A DNA stretch of 40,546 nt from an uncultured Lachnospiraceae bacterium (GCA_905235845.1 CAJONG010000006.1:1-40546), one strand, 5' to 3'; positions 16,770 through 26,775 are shown, counted from the stretch's first letter. Notes: a model not told the origin generated them from the sequence alone. Numbers and translations: made by a program.

Positions 16770-18818
16770 ATGAAAAATCGAGTTAAGATCAAAGGCACGC
16801 TTAAGCTATATCTTCAGGCGTCGCTATATTTGGGAATACTGATGATATTTGTCACCATAGCCGTATGGATGATCGAATATCGGGCAGGCATGCTCATGGC
16901 AGGCTTCACTGCACTTTATCTCCTTATAATCGGAATACTGATGTTCAAGAATAAGCCCATCATCATGAATGAGCTTGTAAGCTTTGCCACGGAGTACGGA
17001 CAGATACAGAGGAAGCTCTTAAGAGAGCTTGAACTGCCTTATGTGCTGCTTGACGACAGCGGCAAGGTGATGTGGACCAATAAGGCTTTCGAGGCCCTTT
17101 CGCATAAGAAGAAGGGCTATAATAAGTCGATAAGCACCATTTTCCCGGAGCTTACGCTAGATAAGCTTCCCGGTGAGGCGGATGAGACCACACTTGATAT
17201 AAGCTTCGAGGAGAGGGAATTCCAGGTCAGGTGTCACAAGGTCTCGCTTAAGGATATGGCAGAGAACAGCGACATCATATCATCGGAGGGGTACAACGGC
17301 TACCTGATAGCAGTCTACCTTTTTGACGAGACGGCACTTAAGCTTGCACTTCGTGAGAATGATGACCAGTCTCTTGCGGTTGCGCTGCTTTATATGGACA
17401 ATTACGATGAGGCACTTGAGAGTGTGGAGGAAGTCAGACGCTCACTTCTTACGGCTTTAATAGAGAGGAAGATCAATAAGTACATCGCTACCTACGATGG
17501 GATAGCCAAGAAGATAGAGAAGGACAAGTTCGTTATAATCCTTAGGAAGAAGGCTGTCGAGGCTCTTAAGGAGAACAGGTTCGATATCCTTGAGGAAGTT
17601 AAGACCGTCAATATCGGCAATGAGATGGCTGTGACCATCAGTATCGGTGTGGGTCTTGACGGACTGACGTATTCGCAGAATTATGAATTCGCCCGCACCG
17701 CCATAGACCTGGCACTGGGCAGAGGCGGAGACCAGGCTGTCGTCAAGACTACCGACCAGATCACATACTATGGCGGTAAGAGCCAGTCTGTAGAGAAGAA
17801 TACAAGAGTTAAGGCCAGGGTTAAAGCCCATGCTCTGGGTGAGATAATAGCCTCCAAGGACAGAGTCTTAGTCATGGGGCATCGTAACGGAGATGTGGAC
17901 AGCTTCGGTGCAGCCGTGGGAATATACAGGATAGCCAAGACTCTTGATCGTAAGGCACATATCGTACTTAATGACGTGACTACTTCGATCAAACCCCTTA
18001 GAACCATGTTCGAGGGTGAGGAATACGAAGACGATATGATCATAGACGGCGAGCAGGCCATGAATCTGGCAGGTGGAAGCTCGGTGCTCGTGGTAGTGGA
18101 TGTCAATAAGCCAAGCATCACGGAATGTCCGGAGCTTCTGCGTATGTGTAAGTCCATAGTGGTGCTCGATCACCACAGACAGGGTACGGAGACCATAGAG
18201 AATGCGACGCTTTCATATATAGAGCCCTATGCGTCCAGTGCGTGTGAGATGGTTACGGAGATCATGCAGTATATCTCCGATGGTATCAAGATCCGTACGG
18301 ACGAGGCGGACTGTCTGTATTCCGGTATGATGATAGATACCAATAATTTCATGACCAAGACGGGTGTGCGTACCTTCGAGGCTGCGGCGTATCTAAGACG
18401 TGCCGGAGCGGATGTTACCAGAGTACGGAAGCTTTTCAGAGATGATGTATATGAGTATAAAGCTAAGGCGGACTGTGTCAGACGTGCGGAGGTCTACAGA
18501 GGCAGTTATGCCATATCCAAGTGTGAGCCGGGACCTGAGGTTGCAAGCCCTACAGTCATCGGTGCGCAGGCAGCCAATGAGATGCTTGGTATCAAGGGTA
18601 TCAAGGCAAGCTTCGTATTCACCGAGTATCAGGGGCTTATCAACTTAAGCGCCAGATCCATAGACGAAGCCAATGTGCAGGTAGTCATGGAGAGACTCGG
18701 AGGCGGCGGACATATGAACGTGGCTGCGTGTCAGTTCGAGGGCGTGTCAGTCGAGGATGCCATGAACAGGCTAAAGGAAGTTATAGATAAGATGATAGAA
18801 GAAGGAGAATTGTCATAA
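16770..18818 (+). CDS. gdpP: Cyclic-di-AMP phosphodiesterase GdpP (PAS - degenerate GGDEF - DHH/DHHA1)
   Basis: Two TMs, PAS-like region, VLVMGHRNGDVDSFGAAVG, VVLDHHRQG, SACEMVTE, GGGGHMNVAACQ. Confidence 0.92.
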   Translation: MKNRVKIKGTLKLYLQASLYLGILMIFVTIAVWMIEYRAGMLMAGFTALYLLIIGILMFKNKPIIMNELVSFATEYGQIQRKLLRELELPYVLLDDSGKVMWTNKAFEALSHKKKGYNKSISTIFPELTLDKLPGEADETTLDISFEEREFQVRCHKVSLKDMAENSDIISSEGYNGYLIAVYLFDETALKLALRENDDQSLAVALLYMDNYDEALESVEEVRRSLLTALIERKINKYIATYDGIAKKIEKDKFVIILRKKAVEALKENRFDILEEVKTVNIGNEMAVTISIGVGLDGLTYSQNYEFARTAIDLALGRGGDQAVVKTTDQITYYGGKSQSVEKNTRVKARVKAHALGEIIASKDRVLVMGHRNGDVDSFGAAVGIYRIAKTLDRKAHIVLNDVTTSIKPLRTMFEGEEYEDDMIIDGEQAMNLAGGSSVLVVVDVNKPSITECPELLRMCKSIVVLDHHRQGTETIENATLSYIEPYASSACEMVTEIMQYISDGIKIRTDEADCLYSGMMIDTNNFMTKTGVRTFEAAAYLRRAGADVTRVRKLFRDDVYEYKAKADCVRRAEVYRGSYAISKCEPGPEVASPTVIGAQAANEMLGIKGIKASFVFTEYQGLINLSARSIDEANVQVVMERLGGGGHMNVAACQFEGVSVEDAMNRLKEVIDKMIEEGELS

Positions 18819-19264
18819 TGAAGGTCATCCTTTTACAGGACGTTAAGTCGGTTGGAAAAAAGGGAGATATCGTGGATGCCAATGACGGCTATGCGAGGAA
18901 TTATCTCTTACCCAAGAAATTTGCCGTAGAGGCTAACAATAAGAATCTCAACGATCTTAAGCTGCAGAATGCCAACGAAGAGAAGGTGGCGGCCATGAAG
19001 CTTAAGGAAGCGGAGGATTTTGCCGGAGAGCTTGAATCCAAGTCCGTGGTGCTTAAGATCAAGGCAGGAGAAGGCGGCAGAACCTTCGGTTCCGTATCGG
19101 CCAAGGAGATAGCAGCGGCTTATAAGGAGCAGTGCGGGATTGAGCTTGATAAGAAGAAGATGCAGATAGAGGAGCCCATAAGGTCTTTCGGTACGTTCAA
19201 CGTGCCGATCAAGCTGCATCCACAGGTTACGGGTACACTTAAGGTGAAGGTACAGGAGAAGTAG
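18818..19264 (+). CDS. rplI: 50S ribosomal protein L9
   Basis: MKVILLQDVKSVGKKGDIVDANDGYARNYLLPKKFAVEA. Confidence 0.95.
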   Translation: MKVILLQDVKSVGKKGDIVDANDGYARNYLLPKKFAVEANNKNLNDLKLQNANEEKVAAMKLKEAEDFAGELESKSVVLKIKAGEGGRTFGSVSAKEIAAAYKEQCGIELDKKKMQIEEPIRSFGTFNVPIKLHPQVTGTLKVKVQEK

Positions 19265-19267
19265 AAG

Positions 19268-20614
19268 ATGGCGGAAGAGGCGATCCTAAGGCGGACTATG
19301 CCAAGCAGCATAGAGGCTGAACAGGCCGTTATCGGCTCCATGCTCATAGACCAGGAATCCATTGCCATCGCTTCGGAGATAGTATCACCGGAGGATTTCT
19401 ACAACAGGCAGTATGGGATCATCTATGAGGCTATGCTTGAACTGAATAATGAGAACAAGCAGGTGGACATCGTGACCCTACAGAATAAGCTTAAGGAGAA
19501 GGATGTCCCTGAAGAGCTTCGTAATCTTGATTATATGCGGGATATCATAGCTGCCGTTCCAACCTCTACCCACATCAGATACTATGCAGGTATCGTTGCG
19601 GAGAAGTCTACGCTAAGAAGGCTTATCAAGGCGTCGGATGATATAGAGAATAACTGCTATGAGGGCAAGGAAAGCCTTGACTATATCCTTGACGATGCCG
19701 AGAAGAAGATATTCGAGATGGTGCAGAGACGTAATTTCGAAGACTTTGTGCCGATAGATAAGGTGGTACTTAATGCGGTCGAGAGGATAGAGGCTGCATA
19801 CAGGGCAGGCGGCAATGTAACGGGTATCCCTACAGGATTCATAGACCTTGATTATAAGACATCGGGAATGCAGCCGGCGGATCTTATACTCATCGCAGCC
19901 AGACCTTCAATGGGTAAGACGGCGTTCGTCCTTAATATAGCACAGCACATGGCCTTCAAGCAGGATAAGTCGGTTGCAATTTTTTCACTCGAAATGAGCA
20001 AGGAACAGCTTATCAACAGACTCTTCGCCTTAGAGGGCAATATCGAGGCGACACACCTGCGTAACGGTAAGCTGGATGATTCCGAGTGGGATAAGCTTGC
20101 CGAGGCTGCAAGTGTGATAGGTGATTCCAAGCTGATCATAGACGACACGCCGGGGATCACGGTATCGGCGCTGCGCTCTAAGTGCCGTAAGTATAAGCTG
20201 GAAAAGGGACTTGACTGCATCATCATAGACTATCTGCAGCTTATGAGCGGCAGCGGACGCATAGAGTCCAGACAGCAGGAGATATCCGAGATATCGAGAT
20301 CTCTTAAGGGTATCGCCAGGGAGCTTAACGTGCCGGTCATCGCACTGTCACAGCTATCCCGGGCCGTAGAGCAGAGGCCGGATAAGAGGCCGATGATGTC
20401 CGACCTAAGAGAGTCCGGAGCCATAGAGCAGGATGCGGATGTGATCATGTTCATATACAGAGATGACTACTATCATGAGGATACGGAGAAGAAGAACATC
20501 TCCGAGATCATCATAGGTAAGCAGCGTAACGGCCCTATCGGGACCGTAGAGCTTGCGTGGATGCCGGAGTATACGAGATTCGGCAATCTTGAGAGAAGAC
20601 GCAGGGAAGAGTAG
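19268..20614 (+). CDS. dnaB: Replicative DNA helicase
   Basis: PSSIEAEQAVIGSML, LILIAARPSMGKTAFVLNIAQ, IIIDYLQLMSG, SRSLKGIARELNVPVIALSQLSR. Confidence 0.96.
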   Translation: MAEEAILRRTMPSSIEAEQAVIGSMLIDQESIAIASEIVSPEDFYNRQYGIIYEAMLELNNENKQVDIVTLQNKLKEKDVPEELRNLDYMRDIIAAVPTSTHIRYYAGIVAEKSTLRRLIKASDDIENNCYEGKESLDYILDDAEKKIFEMVQRRNFEDFVPIDKVVLNAVERIEAAYRAGGNVTGIPTGFIDLDYKTSGMQPADLILIAARPSMGKTAFVLNIAQHMAFKQDKSVAIFSLEMSKEQLINRLFALEGNIEATHLRNGKLDDSEWDKLAEAASVIGDSKLIIDDTPGITVSALRSKCRKYKLEKGLDCIIIDYLQLMSGSGRIESRQQEISEISRSLKGIARELNVPVIALSQLSRAVEQRPDKRPMMSDLRESGAIEQDADVIMFIYRDDYYHEDTEKKNISEIIIGKQRNGPIGTVELAWMPEYTRFGNLERRRREE

Positions 20615-20648
20615 TAAATTCCTTACACAGGTCAGTGCATATAAAAAA

Positions 20649-20669
20649 GACGGATGATAATCATCCGTC
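20649..20669. terminator. Terminator after dnaB
   Basis: GACGGATGAT-a-ATCATCCGTC followed by CTTTTTATT. Confidence 0.85.
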
Positions 20670-20702
20670 CTTTTTATTGTTCTTCCTTAATTCTATCGTA
20701 GC

Positions 20703-20873
20703 TTAAGCCTCTGAGATAGCGCCAACGGGGCACTGTCCTGCGCAAGAACCGCAATCGATGCACTTATCAGCGTCAATCTCGAACTTGCCGTCTCCCATAG
20801 AGATAGCACCAACGGGGCACTGTCCCTCGCAAGAACCGCAGCTTATGCAAGAATCACCAATACAAAAAGCCAT
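20703..20873 (-). CDS. 2[4Fe-4S] ferredoxin (56 aa; below the ORF-track cutoff)
   Basis: Reverse strand reads MAFCIGDSCISCGSCEGQCPVGAISMGDGKFEIDADKCIDCGSCAGQCPVGAISEA*; two CxxCxxCxxxCP clusters; GGAGG upstream. Confidence 0.95.
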   Translation of the reverse strand: MAFCIGDSCISCGSCEGQCPVGAISMGDGKFEIDADKCIDCGSCAGQCPVGAISEA

Positions 20874-20984
20874 ATTCCAATACCTCCTTCTATTATCTTA
20901 TCGACGTACCTTTGTTAAAAATTTAGCAGTTCAACAATATAATTTTAATACATATGATACTTATTCACAAGAAGAAAACCATGT

Positions 20985-21016
20985 GATAACAGCGTTATTT
21001 CCATAACGTTGTTATC
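20985..21016. repeat. 14-bp inverted repeat (hairpin)
   Basis: GATAACAGCGTTAT-ttcc-ATAACGTTGTTATC, one mismatch. Confidence 0.75.
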
Positions 21017-21105
21017 CTGTCATGTTAATCCATCATGCCGAGCCCCTGCATCTTCGATGCTTGTGCGAGGCGGCGAGCCAAATGTCAGGATGTGAGGATT
21101 ACAGC

Positions 21106-21885
21106 CTACAGATGCTCGATATCGTGGTGATGGGCTTCGTCGTCCGACCTGCGCCTTCTGATGCCGTTTAATATCACCTGTTTTTTCTCAAGAGCCACGC
21201 TTTTCTCAAGGGGCGGTACATCCTTAAGCACATAATCTATGCCGAGATTCTCATATTTGGGCTTGGCCATGTCGTGATATGGCAGTACATCCAGAGCCTT
21301 AAGAGACTTAAGTCCTCCGATGAAGTATCCAAGCTTCTCAAGGTACACATCATCATCCGTATATCCGGGAACTACCACATGCCTGATCCAGATGGGGATA
21401 TTCTTCTCAGACAGAAGCTCGGCGAATGCGAGTATACCGTCATTGGGCTGTGATGTAAGCTCCTTATGCTTATCGGGATCTATATGCTTGATATCAAGCA
21501 TTACAAGGTCTGTCATGGTAAGCAGCTTATCAAGCTTCTCATTGTACTCCGTATTGCCGGGCCTATAGGTGATACCGGAGGTATCGATGCAGGTATGGAT
21601 GTTATTCTGTTTACATAACTCAAAAAGTTCCAACAGAAAATCGATCTGCACAAGAGGCTCTCCGCCCGTGACAGTCAATCCGCCTCCGTTATAGAAGCTT
21701 TCATTACGCTTATACTGCTCTATGATATATGATGCATCCATCTCTTCACCGGCACCGATGGTCCATGTGTCGGGATTATGACAGTACAGACACCTCATAG
21801 GGCATCCCTGTAAGAATACAACATACCTTACGCCCGGTCCGTCCACGGTACCGAAGCTTTGTAGAGAATGAATCTTGCCTTTCAT
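21106..21885 (-). CDS. pflA: Pyruvate formate-lyase activating enzyme (radical SAM)
   Basis: MKGKIHSLQSFGTVDGPGVRYVVFLQGCPMRCLYCHNPDTW with CxxxCxxC. Confidence 0.93.
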   Translation of the reverse strand: MKGKIHSLQSFGTVDGPGVRYVVFLQGCPMRCLYCHNPDTWTIGAGEEMDASYIIEQYKRNESFYNGGGLTVTGGEPLVQIDFLLELFELCKQNNIHTCIDTSGITYRPGNTEYNEKLDKLLTMTDLVMLDIKHIDPDKHKELTSQPNDGILAFAELLSEKNIPIWIRHVVVPGYTDDDVYLEKLGYFIGGLKSLKALDVLPYHDMAKPKYENLGIDYVLKDVPPLEKSVALEKKQVILNGIRRRRSDDEAHHHDIEHL

Positions 21886-21912
21886 ATATACCTCATTTTT
21901 GGTAACTGAGCC

Positions 21913-22034
21913 TGCATATAATACACAAGCAGACAATGTGGAGACGCCGGTGTTTGGGCGCTGTTCTTAAAGCGCCTTATGCACCGCTACGCCGGAACTT
22001 TAGCGCAAGCGTGTCTGCGGTGTGTTATATGCGG
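21913..22034. repeat. Large intergenic inverted repeat / hairpin element (copy 2)
   Basis: TGCATATAATACACAAGCAGACA ... TGTCTGCGGTGTGTTATATGCGG outer arms; CGGTGtttgGGCGCT-gttctta-AGCGCCttatGCACCG inner arms. Confidence 0.75.
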
Positions 22035-22052
22035 ACTATGGTTATAGAAAAA

Positions 22053-22075
22053 GGGCCGGTATATAACACCGGCCC
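22053..22075 (-). terminator. Terminator downstream of the split PFL genes
   Basis: GGGCCGGT-N7-ACCGGCCC, U-tract on the minus strand. Confidence 0.8.
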
Positions 22076-22099
22076 TGATCATTTGGTGCAAACTATGAG

Positions 22100-22342
22100 T
22101 TAGATTGACTCATGGAATGTACGAGAGATAACATCTGCCTGCTGCTCGGGTGTAAGCTTAACGAAGTTAACTGCGTAGCCTGACACACGGATAGTAAGCT
22201 GGGGATAGTTCTCGGGATGCTGCTGTGCATCTATGAGAGTCTCTCTGTTAAGTACGTTTACATTTAAGTGGTGACCACCCTTTGTTGCATATCCATCAAG
22301 TAAAGATACAAGGTTGTCAACCTGTGCTGCTGAAGCTGCCAT
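22100..22342 (-). CDS. Stand-alone glycyl-radical domain of pyruvate formate-lyase (GrcA-like)
   Basis: [71 protein letters not shown] equals the PFL C-terminus; own Shine-Dalgarno (AAAAGGAGG). Confidence 0.95.
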   Translation of the reverse strand: MAASAAQVDNLVSLLDGYATKGGHHLNVNVLNRETLIDAQQHPENYPQLTIRVSGYAVNFVKLTPEQQADVISRTFHESI

Positions 22343-22371
22343 ATTTTTGTCCTCCTTTTTAATAGTGATTG

Positions 22372-22575
22372 TTATTCGTAATCGTCAAGACCCTGGTGAA
22401 GAGTAGGGACGCTGCAGGCAAGCGGTGTACGTGAGCAATCTGTACATCCCATTGTCTCAACCTCTTTTACATCTTCGGCGGTCTCGTCAGTGAAGACATT
22501 CACATGTCCCACTCCCTTAGTCATACCTGAGTCAAGTTGATTGATAAGGTCGTCAATCATCTCATTTTCATTCAT
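22372..22575 (-). CDS. Small protein similar to the start of the glycyl-radical domain, with Cys-rich tail and no RVSGY loop
   Basis: [20 protein letters not shown] aligns with [20 protein letters not shown]; tail [26 protein letters not shown]; own Shine-Dalgarno (AAAGGAGG). Confidence 0.85.
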   Translation of the reverse strand: MNENEMIDDLINQLDSGMTKGVGHVNVFTDETAEDVKEVETMGCTDCSRTPLACSVPTLHQGLDDYE

Positions 22576-22619
22576 TGTCTAAGCGCCTCCTTTCTTCATA
22601 GGGAATCTTAACAGTGTTA

Positions 22620-24659
22620 TTACTTATTCAGATCTACTTCGATATCGCCTGCGAATACCTTGTCATCCTTACCGAGTGCTCCGGGGATGATAGAGAAGGT
22701 ATTGGAGATACCGTCCTGTGCATACTCGAACGGAAGCTTAGATACTGATGAAAGTGATGCTACAGCACCATGAGTATCACGTCCGTGCATCGGGTTAGCA
22801 CCGGGTGCGAAAGGCTGTCCCTTCTTACGTCCGTCAGGTGTGTTACCTGTTGCCTTACCGTATGTTACGTTAGAAGTAATGGTAAGAACTGACATTGTCG
22901 GGAAGCTGTCTCTGTAGGTATGATGACGTCTGATCATCTTCATGAAGGTCTCAACAAGGTCGTGAGCGATAGTATCAGCTCTGTCATCATCGTTACCGTA
23001 CTTAGGGAAGTCGCCTGTTGTCTCGAAGTCAACGATCACGCCGTCCTCATCTCTGATAGCCTTAACCTGTGCATACTTGATAGCGCAGAGAGAGTCTGTT
23101 ACAACAGAGAGTCCTGCGATACCTGTAGCGAAGTATCTGAGTACGTCCCTGTCATGAAGAGCCATCTGTGCTCTCTCATAGCAGTACTTATCATGCATGT
23201 AGTGGATGATGTTAAGAGTATTAACATATACATCGGCAAGCCACTCCATCATGTCTGTGAACTTAGCCATTACATCATCGTAGTCAAGGATGTCACCCTC
23301 AACAGGACGATACTTAGGACCTACCTGCTTCTTGGTAACTTCATCTACGCCGCCGTTAAGAGCGTATAACATACACTTAGCGAGGTTAGCTCTAGCTCCG
23401 AAGAACTGCATCTGCTTACCGATAACCATTGAAGATACGCAGCAGGCGATACCGTAGTCATCACCGTGTGTAACTCTCATAAGGTCGTCGTTCTCGTACT
23501 GGATAGAAGATGTTGTGATAGAGATCTTAGCACAGTACTTCTTGAACGGGATAGGAAGTCTTGTAGACCAGAGAACAGTAAGGTTAGGCTCGGGAGCCGC
23601 ACCGAGGTTCTCAAGTGTGTGGAGGTAACGGAATGAGCTCTTTGTTACCATAGGTCTGCCGTCAACGCCTACACCACCGATAGACTCTGTTACCCATACC
23701 GGATCGCCGGCGAATATCTGGTTGTACTCAGGAGTACGAGCGAACTTAACGCAACGAAGCTTCATGATGAAGTGATCGATGAACTCCTGTATCTGCTCCT
23801 CTGTGAATGTTCCGTTCTTAAGGTCTCTCTCTGCGTAGCAGTCGATGAAAGTAGAAGTACGTCCGAGTGACATTGCTGCACCGTTCTGCTCCTTAACTGC
23901 TGAGAGATAACCGAAGTATGTAGCCTGGATCGCTTCCTGAACGTTAGTGGCCGGCTTAGAGATATCGCAACCGTAAGAAGCTGCCATCTCCTTCATCATC
24001 TTAAGAGCAACCATCTGCTCGGAGATCTCTTCACGAAGACGGATAACATCATCTGTCATAACACGTCCCGTAGACTCCTTCTGAGCTTCCTTATCCTCTA
24101 TAAGTCTGTCGATACCGTAGAGGGCGATCCTTCTGTAGTCGCCGATGATACGTCCGCGTCCGTATGCATCGGGAAGACCTGTGATAACGTGTGAAGAACG
24201 GCAAGCTCTCATCTCAGGGTTGTAAGCATCAAAACATCCTGCGTTATGAGTCTTACGATGTGTTGAGAAGAACTCGCTTATCTCGGGATCAACAGTGTAT
24301 CCGTTGTCTGAGCATGCCTTCTCTGCCATTCTGATACCGCCGTAAGGCTGCATAGAACGCTTGAAGGGCTTGTCTGTCTGGAAGCCTACGATAGTCTCCT
24401 TAGACTTGTCGAGGTATCCGGGACCATGAGAAGTTATAGTAGAGATAACCTTGGTATCCATATCAAGCACACCGCCTGCTTCTCTCTCCTTCTTCGTAAG
24501 ATCCATAACCATTGCCCACAGATCCTTAGTGTTCTGTGTGGGACCTGCTAAGAAACTCTCATCACCGTCATAGGGTGTGTAGTTCTTCTGGATGAAATCA
24601 CGCACGTTGATCTCATTCTCCCACTTGCCACCTACAAAATCTTTCCATTCTGGTCTCAT
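22620..24659 (-). CDS. pflB: Pyruvate formate-lyase large part, lacking the C-terminal glycyl-radical domain
   Basis: 679 aa, PFL-like throughout, includes active-site [12 protein letters not shown]; ends ...[23 protein letters not shown] where canonical PFL continues into the glycyl-radical domain. Confidence 0.95.
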   Translation of the reverse strand: MRPEWKDFVGGKWENEINVRDFIQKNYTPYDGDESFLAGPTQNTKDLWAMVMDLTKKEREAGGVLDMDTKVISTITSHGPGYLDKSKETIVGFQTDKPFKRSMQPYGGIRMAEKACSDNGYTVDPEISEFFSTHRKTHNAGCFDAYNPEMRACRSSHVITGLPDAYGRGRIIGDYRRIALYGIDRLIEDKEAQKESTGRVMTDDVIRLREEISEQMVALKMMKEMAASYGCDISKPATNVQEAIQATYFGYLSAVKEQNGAAMSLGRTSTFIDCYAERDLKNGTFTEEQIQEFIDHFIMKLRCVKFARTPEYNQIFAGDPVWVTESIGGVGVDGRPMVTKSSFRYLHTLENLGAAPEPNLTVLWSTRLPIPFKKYCAKISITTSSIQYENDDLMRVTHGDDYGIACCVSSMVIGKQMQFFGARANLAKCMLYALNGGVDEVTKKQVGPKYRPVEGDILDYDDVMAKFTDMMEWLADVYVNTLNIIHYMHDKYCYERAQMALHDRDVLRYFATGIAGLSVVTDSLCAIKYAQVKAIRDEDGVIVDFETTGDFPKYGNDDDRADTIAHDLVETFMKMIRRHHTYRDSFPTMSVLTITSNVTYGKATGNTPDGRKKGQPFAPGANPMHGRDTHGAVASLSSVSKLPFEYAQDGISNTFSIIPGALGKDDKVFAGDIEVDLNK

Positions 24660-24927
24660 TTTGCTAATGCCTCCTGTTAAAAAATTGTTAATAGTTACAT
24701 AATAGTAAAATAGTTAAAAATTTAACTATATTAGAATTATTTCGTGTAGATACATTATAGAACCCTATATATACAGCGTCAAGAAGTCGGAATGTACTTT
24801 TTTAGGAACATAGTTTATAATAGTATAGCCGACAGACGGATACCACAATATCTTGTGATTGAAGTTTGAAAAATTGTGAGATACTATGTCATTGAACACA
24901 AAAGATATTTATAGGGAGGAACGGACT

Positions 24928-25119
24928 ATGAATAATATAACAAAAGATATGACGATCGGAGAGCTTCTCGTAAGCAATCCCGATGCGGCACCTATCCTTA
25001 TGGAAGAGGGTATGCACTGTATCGGCTGTCCTGCATCACAGGGCGAGAGTATCGCAGAGGCTGCAATGGTGCACGGTATGGATATTGATTCTCTTATGAG
25101 CAAGCTTCAGGCCATATAA
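24928..25119 (+). CDS. DUF1858 domain protein (hydrid-cluster-type small disulfide protein)
   Basis: [53 protein letters not shown]. Confidence 0.85.
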   Translation: MNNITKDMTIGELLVSNPDAAPILMEEGMHCIGCPASQGESIAEAAMVHGMDIDSLMSKLQAI

Positions 25120-25159
25120 GCCGTATCAGCCGGTTATAATAAGGTTATAATAAGTGTAA

Positions 25160-25189
25160 AAAGGGTCGGACGTTATCGTCCGACCCTTT
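25160..25189. terminator. Bidirectional terminator between convergent genes
   Basis: AAAGGGTCGGACG-ttat-CGTCCGACCCTTT. Confidence 0.85.
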
Positions 25190-25218
25190 GTGTATCATGT
25201 TATAAGCGATCGTGTTCA

Positions 25219-26055
25219 TCAGACCTTAGCCAGTGTCTGTAAAGCATTGCCTGTTATGATCGCCTCGAAATGTTCATCAAAGTATGATTCGCTTACGGAA
25301 GCAAGGTTCTTAAGCCTACCGTACTCGGATAGGATATTGCAGGTCTTATTGAATGCTTCCTTATTGCCGGTCTTAAGTCCGAGGACTAAGAGGTACTGAC
25401 CGTCAGAGGTATTCTTATACAGAGAATTCTCATCATCATACAGCTTACTTACGATAGCGGCAGATGTGATGACCTCTCTCATGGAATTGAAAGCGAATAT
25501 CTTGGTGACAGGCTCAGAAGCCGGATCGTCAGAGCTTCGCTCAGTGATCTCACCGTTCTCCCTGATCTCCGTTACTGATACGGACACATCATCGGGAGTA
25601 GCTCCTATTAAATTGGCAGCCTCTTCACGTATCCTGTTGAACAGGTTGAGAAGCTCATTCTTATCGACAATGGCATCGTCATTATGTGGAACATGGTCAA
25701 GAGAGGCATTCTCCGGGGTGTCGTCATAGTCATATTCGTAATCATCCTCATCCTCATCATCCATAACGGAAGGAGCGAATCTTGAGAATCTCGTATCAAG
25801 CTCCTCGGGGTCCTCCACCTTGGTGATTATGAGAACGATACAGTCGGAATTAAGAGGTATCGCCTCTATCATAAGAGGGATATCCTCAGCATCAAAGCCG
25901 AAATTAATGGATGCTTGCCTGATCATATCTCTGAAAAGATTCTTGGCCTTCTCTGTCCCGTAGGCCAGTTCACTTAACTTGAGATGTCTGTCGGCAAGAT
26001 CGGCTCTGGTCAGAGTACAACGAATCTGATGGTCATTAACTTTTTCTATTTTCAT
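25219..26055 (-). CDS. mecA: Adaptor protein MecA
   Basis: MKIEKVNDHQIRCTLTRADLADRHLKLSELAYGTEKAKNLFRDMI; acidic linker; MecA-like C-terminal domain. Confidence 0.88.
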   Translation of the reverse strand: MKIEKVNDHQIRCTLTRADLADRHLKLSELAYGTEKAKNLFRDMIRQASINFGFDAEDIPLMIEAIPLNSDCIVLIITKVEDPEELDTRFSRFAPSVMDDEDEDDYEYDYDDTPENASLDHVPHNDDAIVDKNELLNLFNRIREEAANLIGATPDDVSVSVTEIRENGEITERSSDDPASEPVTKIFAFNSMREVITSAAIVSKLYDDENSLYKNTSDGQYLLVLGLKTGNKEAFNKTCNILSEYGRLKNLASVSESYFDEHFEAIITGNALQTLAKV

Positions 26056-26775
26056 ATTCTGTTGTCCTCCTTCTTGATTTGATAGTTGTATTTTAGCAGA
26101 ATAAGTATCCAAGTCAAGTATTAAGAAATCATTATGTCAAGAATTTATTTTTTTTTTATAAAAAGTTCTTGCATATTGTATTTTCATCATTTATAATGAC
26201 CGCACGAGAGATCGACAGGATAGTCTGTGCCGAAAGGAGGCAAGCATTCAGTCTGATCACTTCAGATAATCATATCATGTATCGGCCGGTATGTGATATG
26301 TCATAGTATATGGCGTTTCAGCCGCTTTTTTCCAATCTAATTAATTTGTAATATGGTACAGGCGTATGCCTTAAGAGTATTTATGACCATATTCGAATGC
26401 TATACAGTATTGCTTTTTGTGCTGTTGTTAAACCGATTGCCTCTTATATATTCGACAATTAAAGTCAATCGGGAAAAAGGGTAACATTAGGGAAAGTATA
26501 TTCTATGTTTTGCACATGTTCTGCAGGTCTCTTGTATTATATATCGGTATCGTTGTTGATTTTCTTGAATAAAATGAGGAATATATATCACACGATCCTT
26601 TTGGTCTGCACATGCTGCATGCCACCGGAGCGGAATATATGATAGAATAACGAATGATTGAATGAAAATGAGGTTCCGAAGAAATGACGAGGAAATGACG
26701 ATGAGAAAATATAATGACGATACCGATAAAAACTGATATAATAGGGCAGTCGTTATTAGTCGAAGGAGATATATA

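Noticed and set aside
22920-23369. 149-aa plus-strand ORF opposite pflB
   Set aside because: Antisense to a highly conserved gene; no motif.
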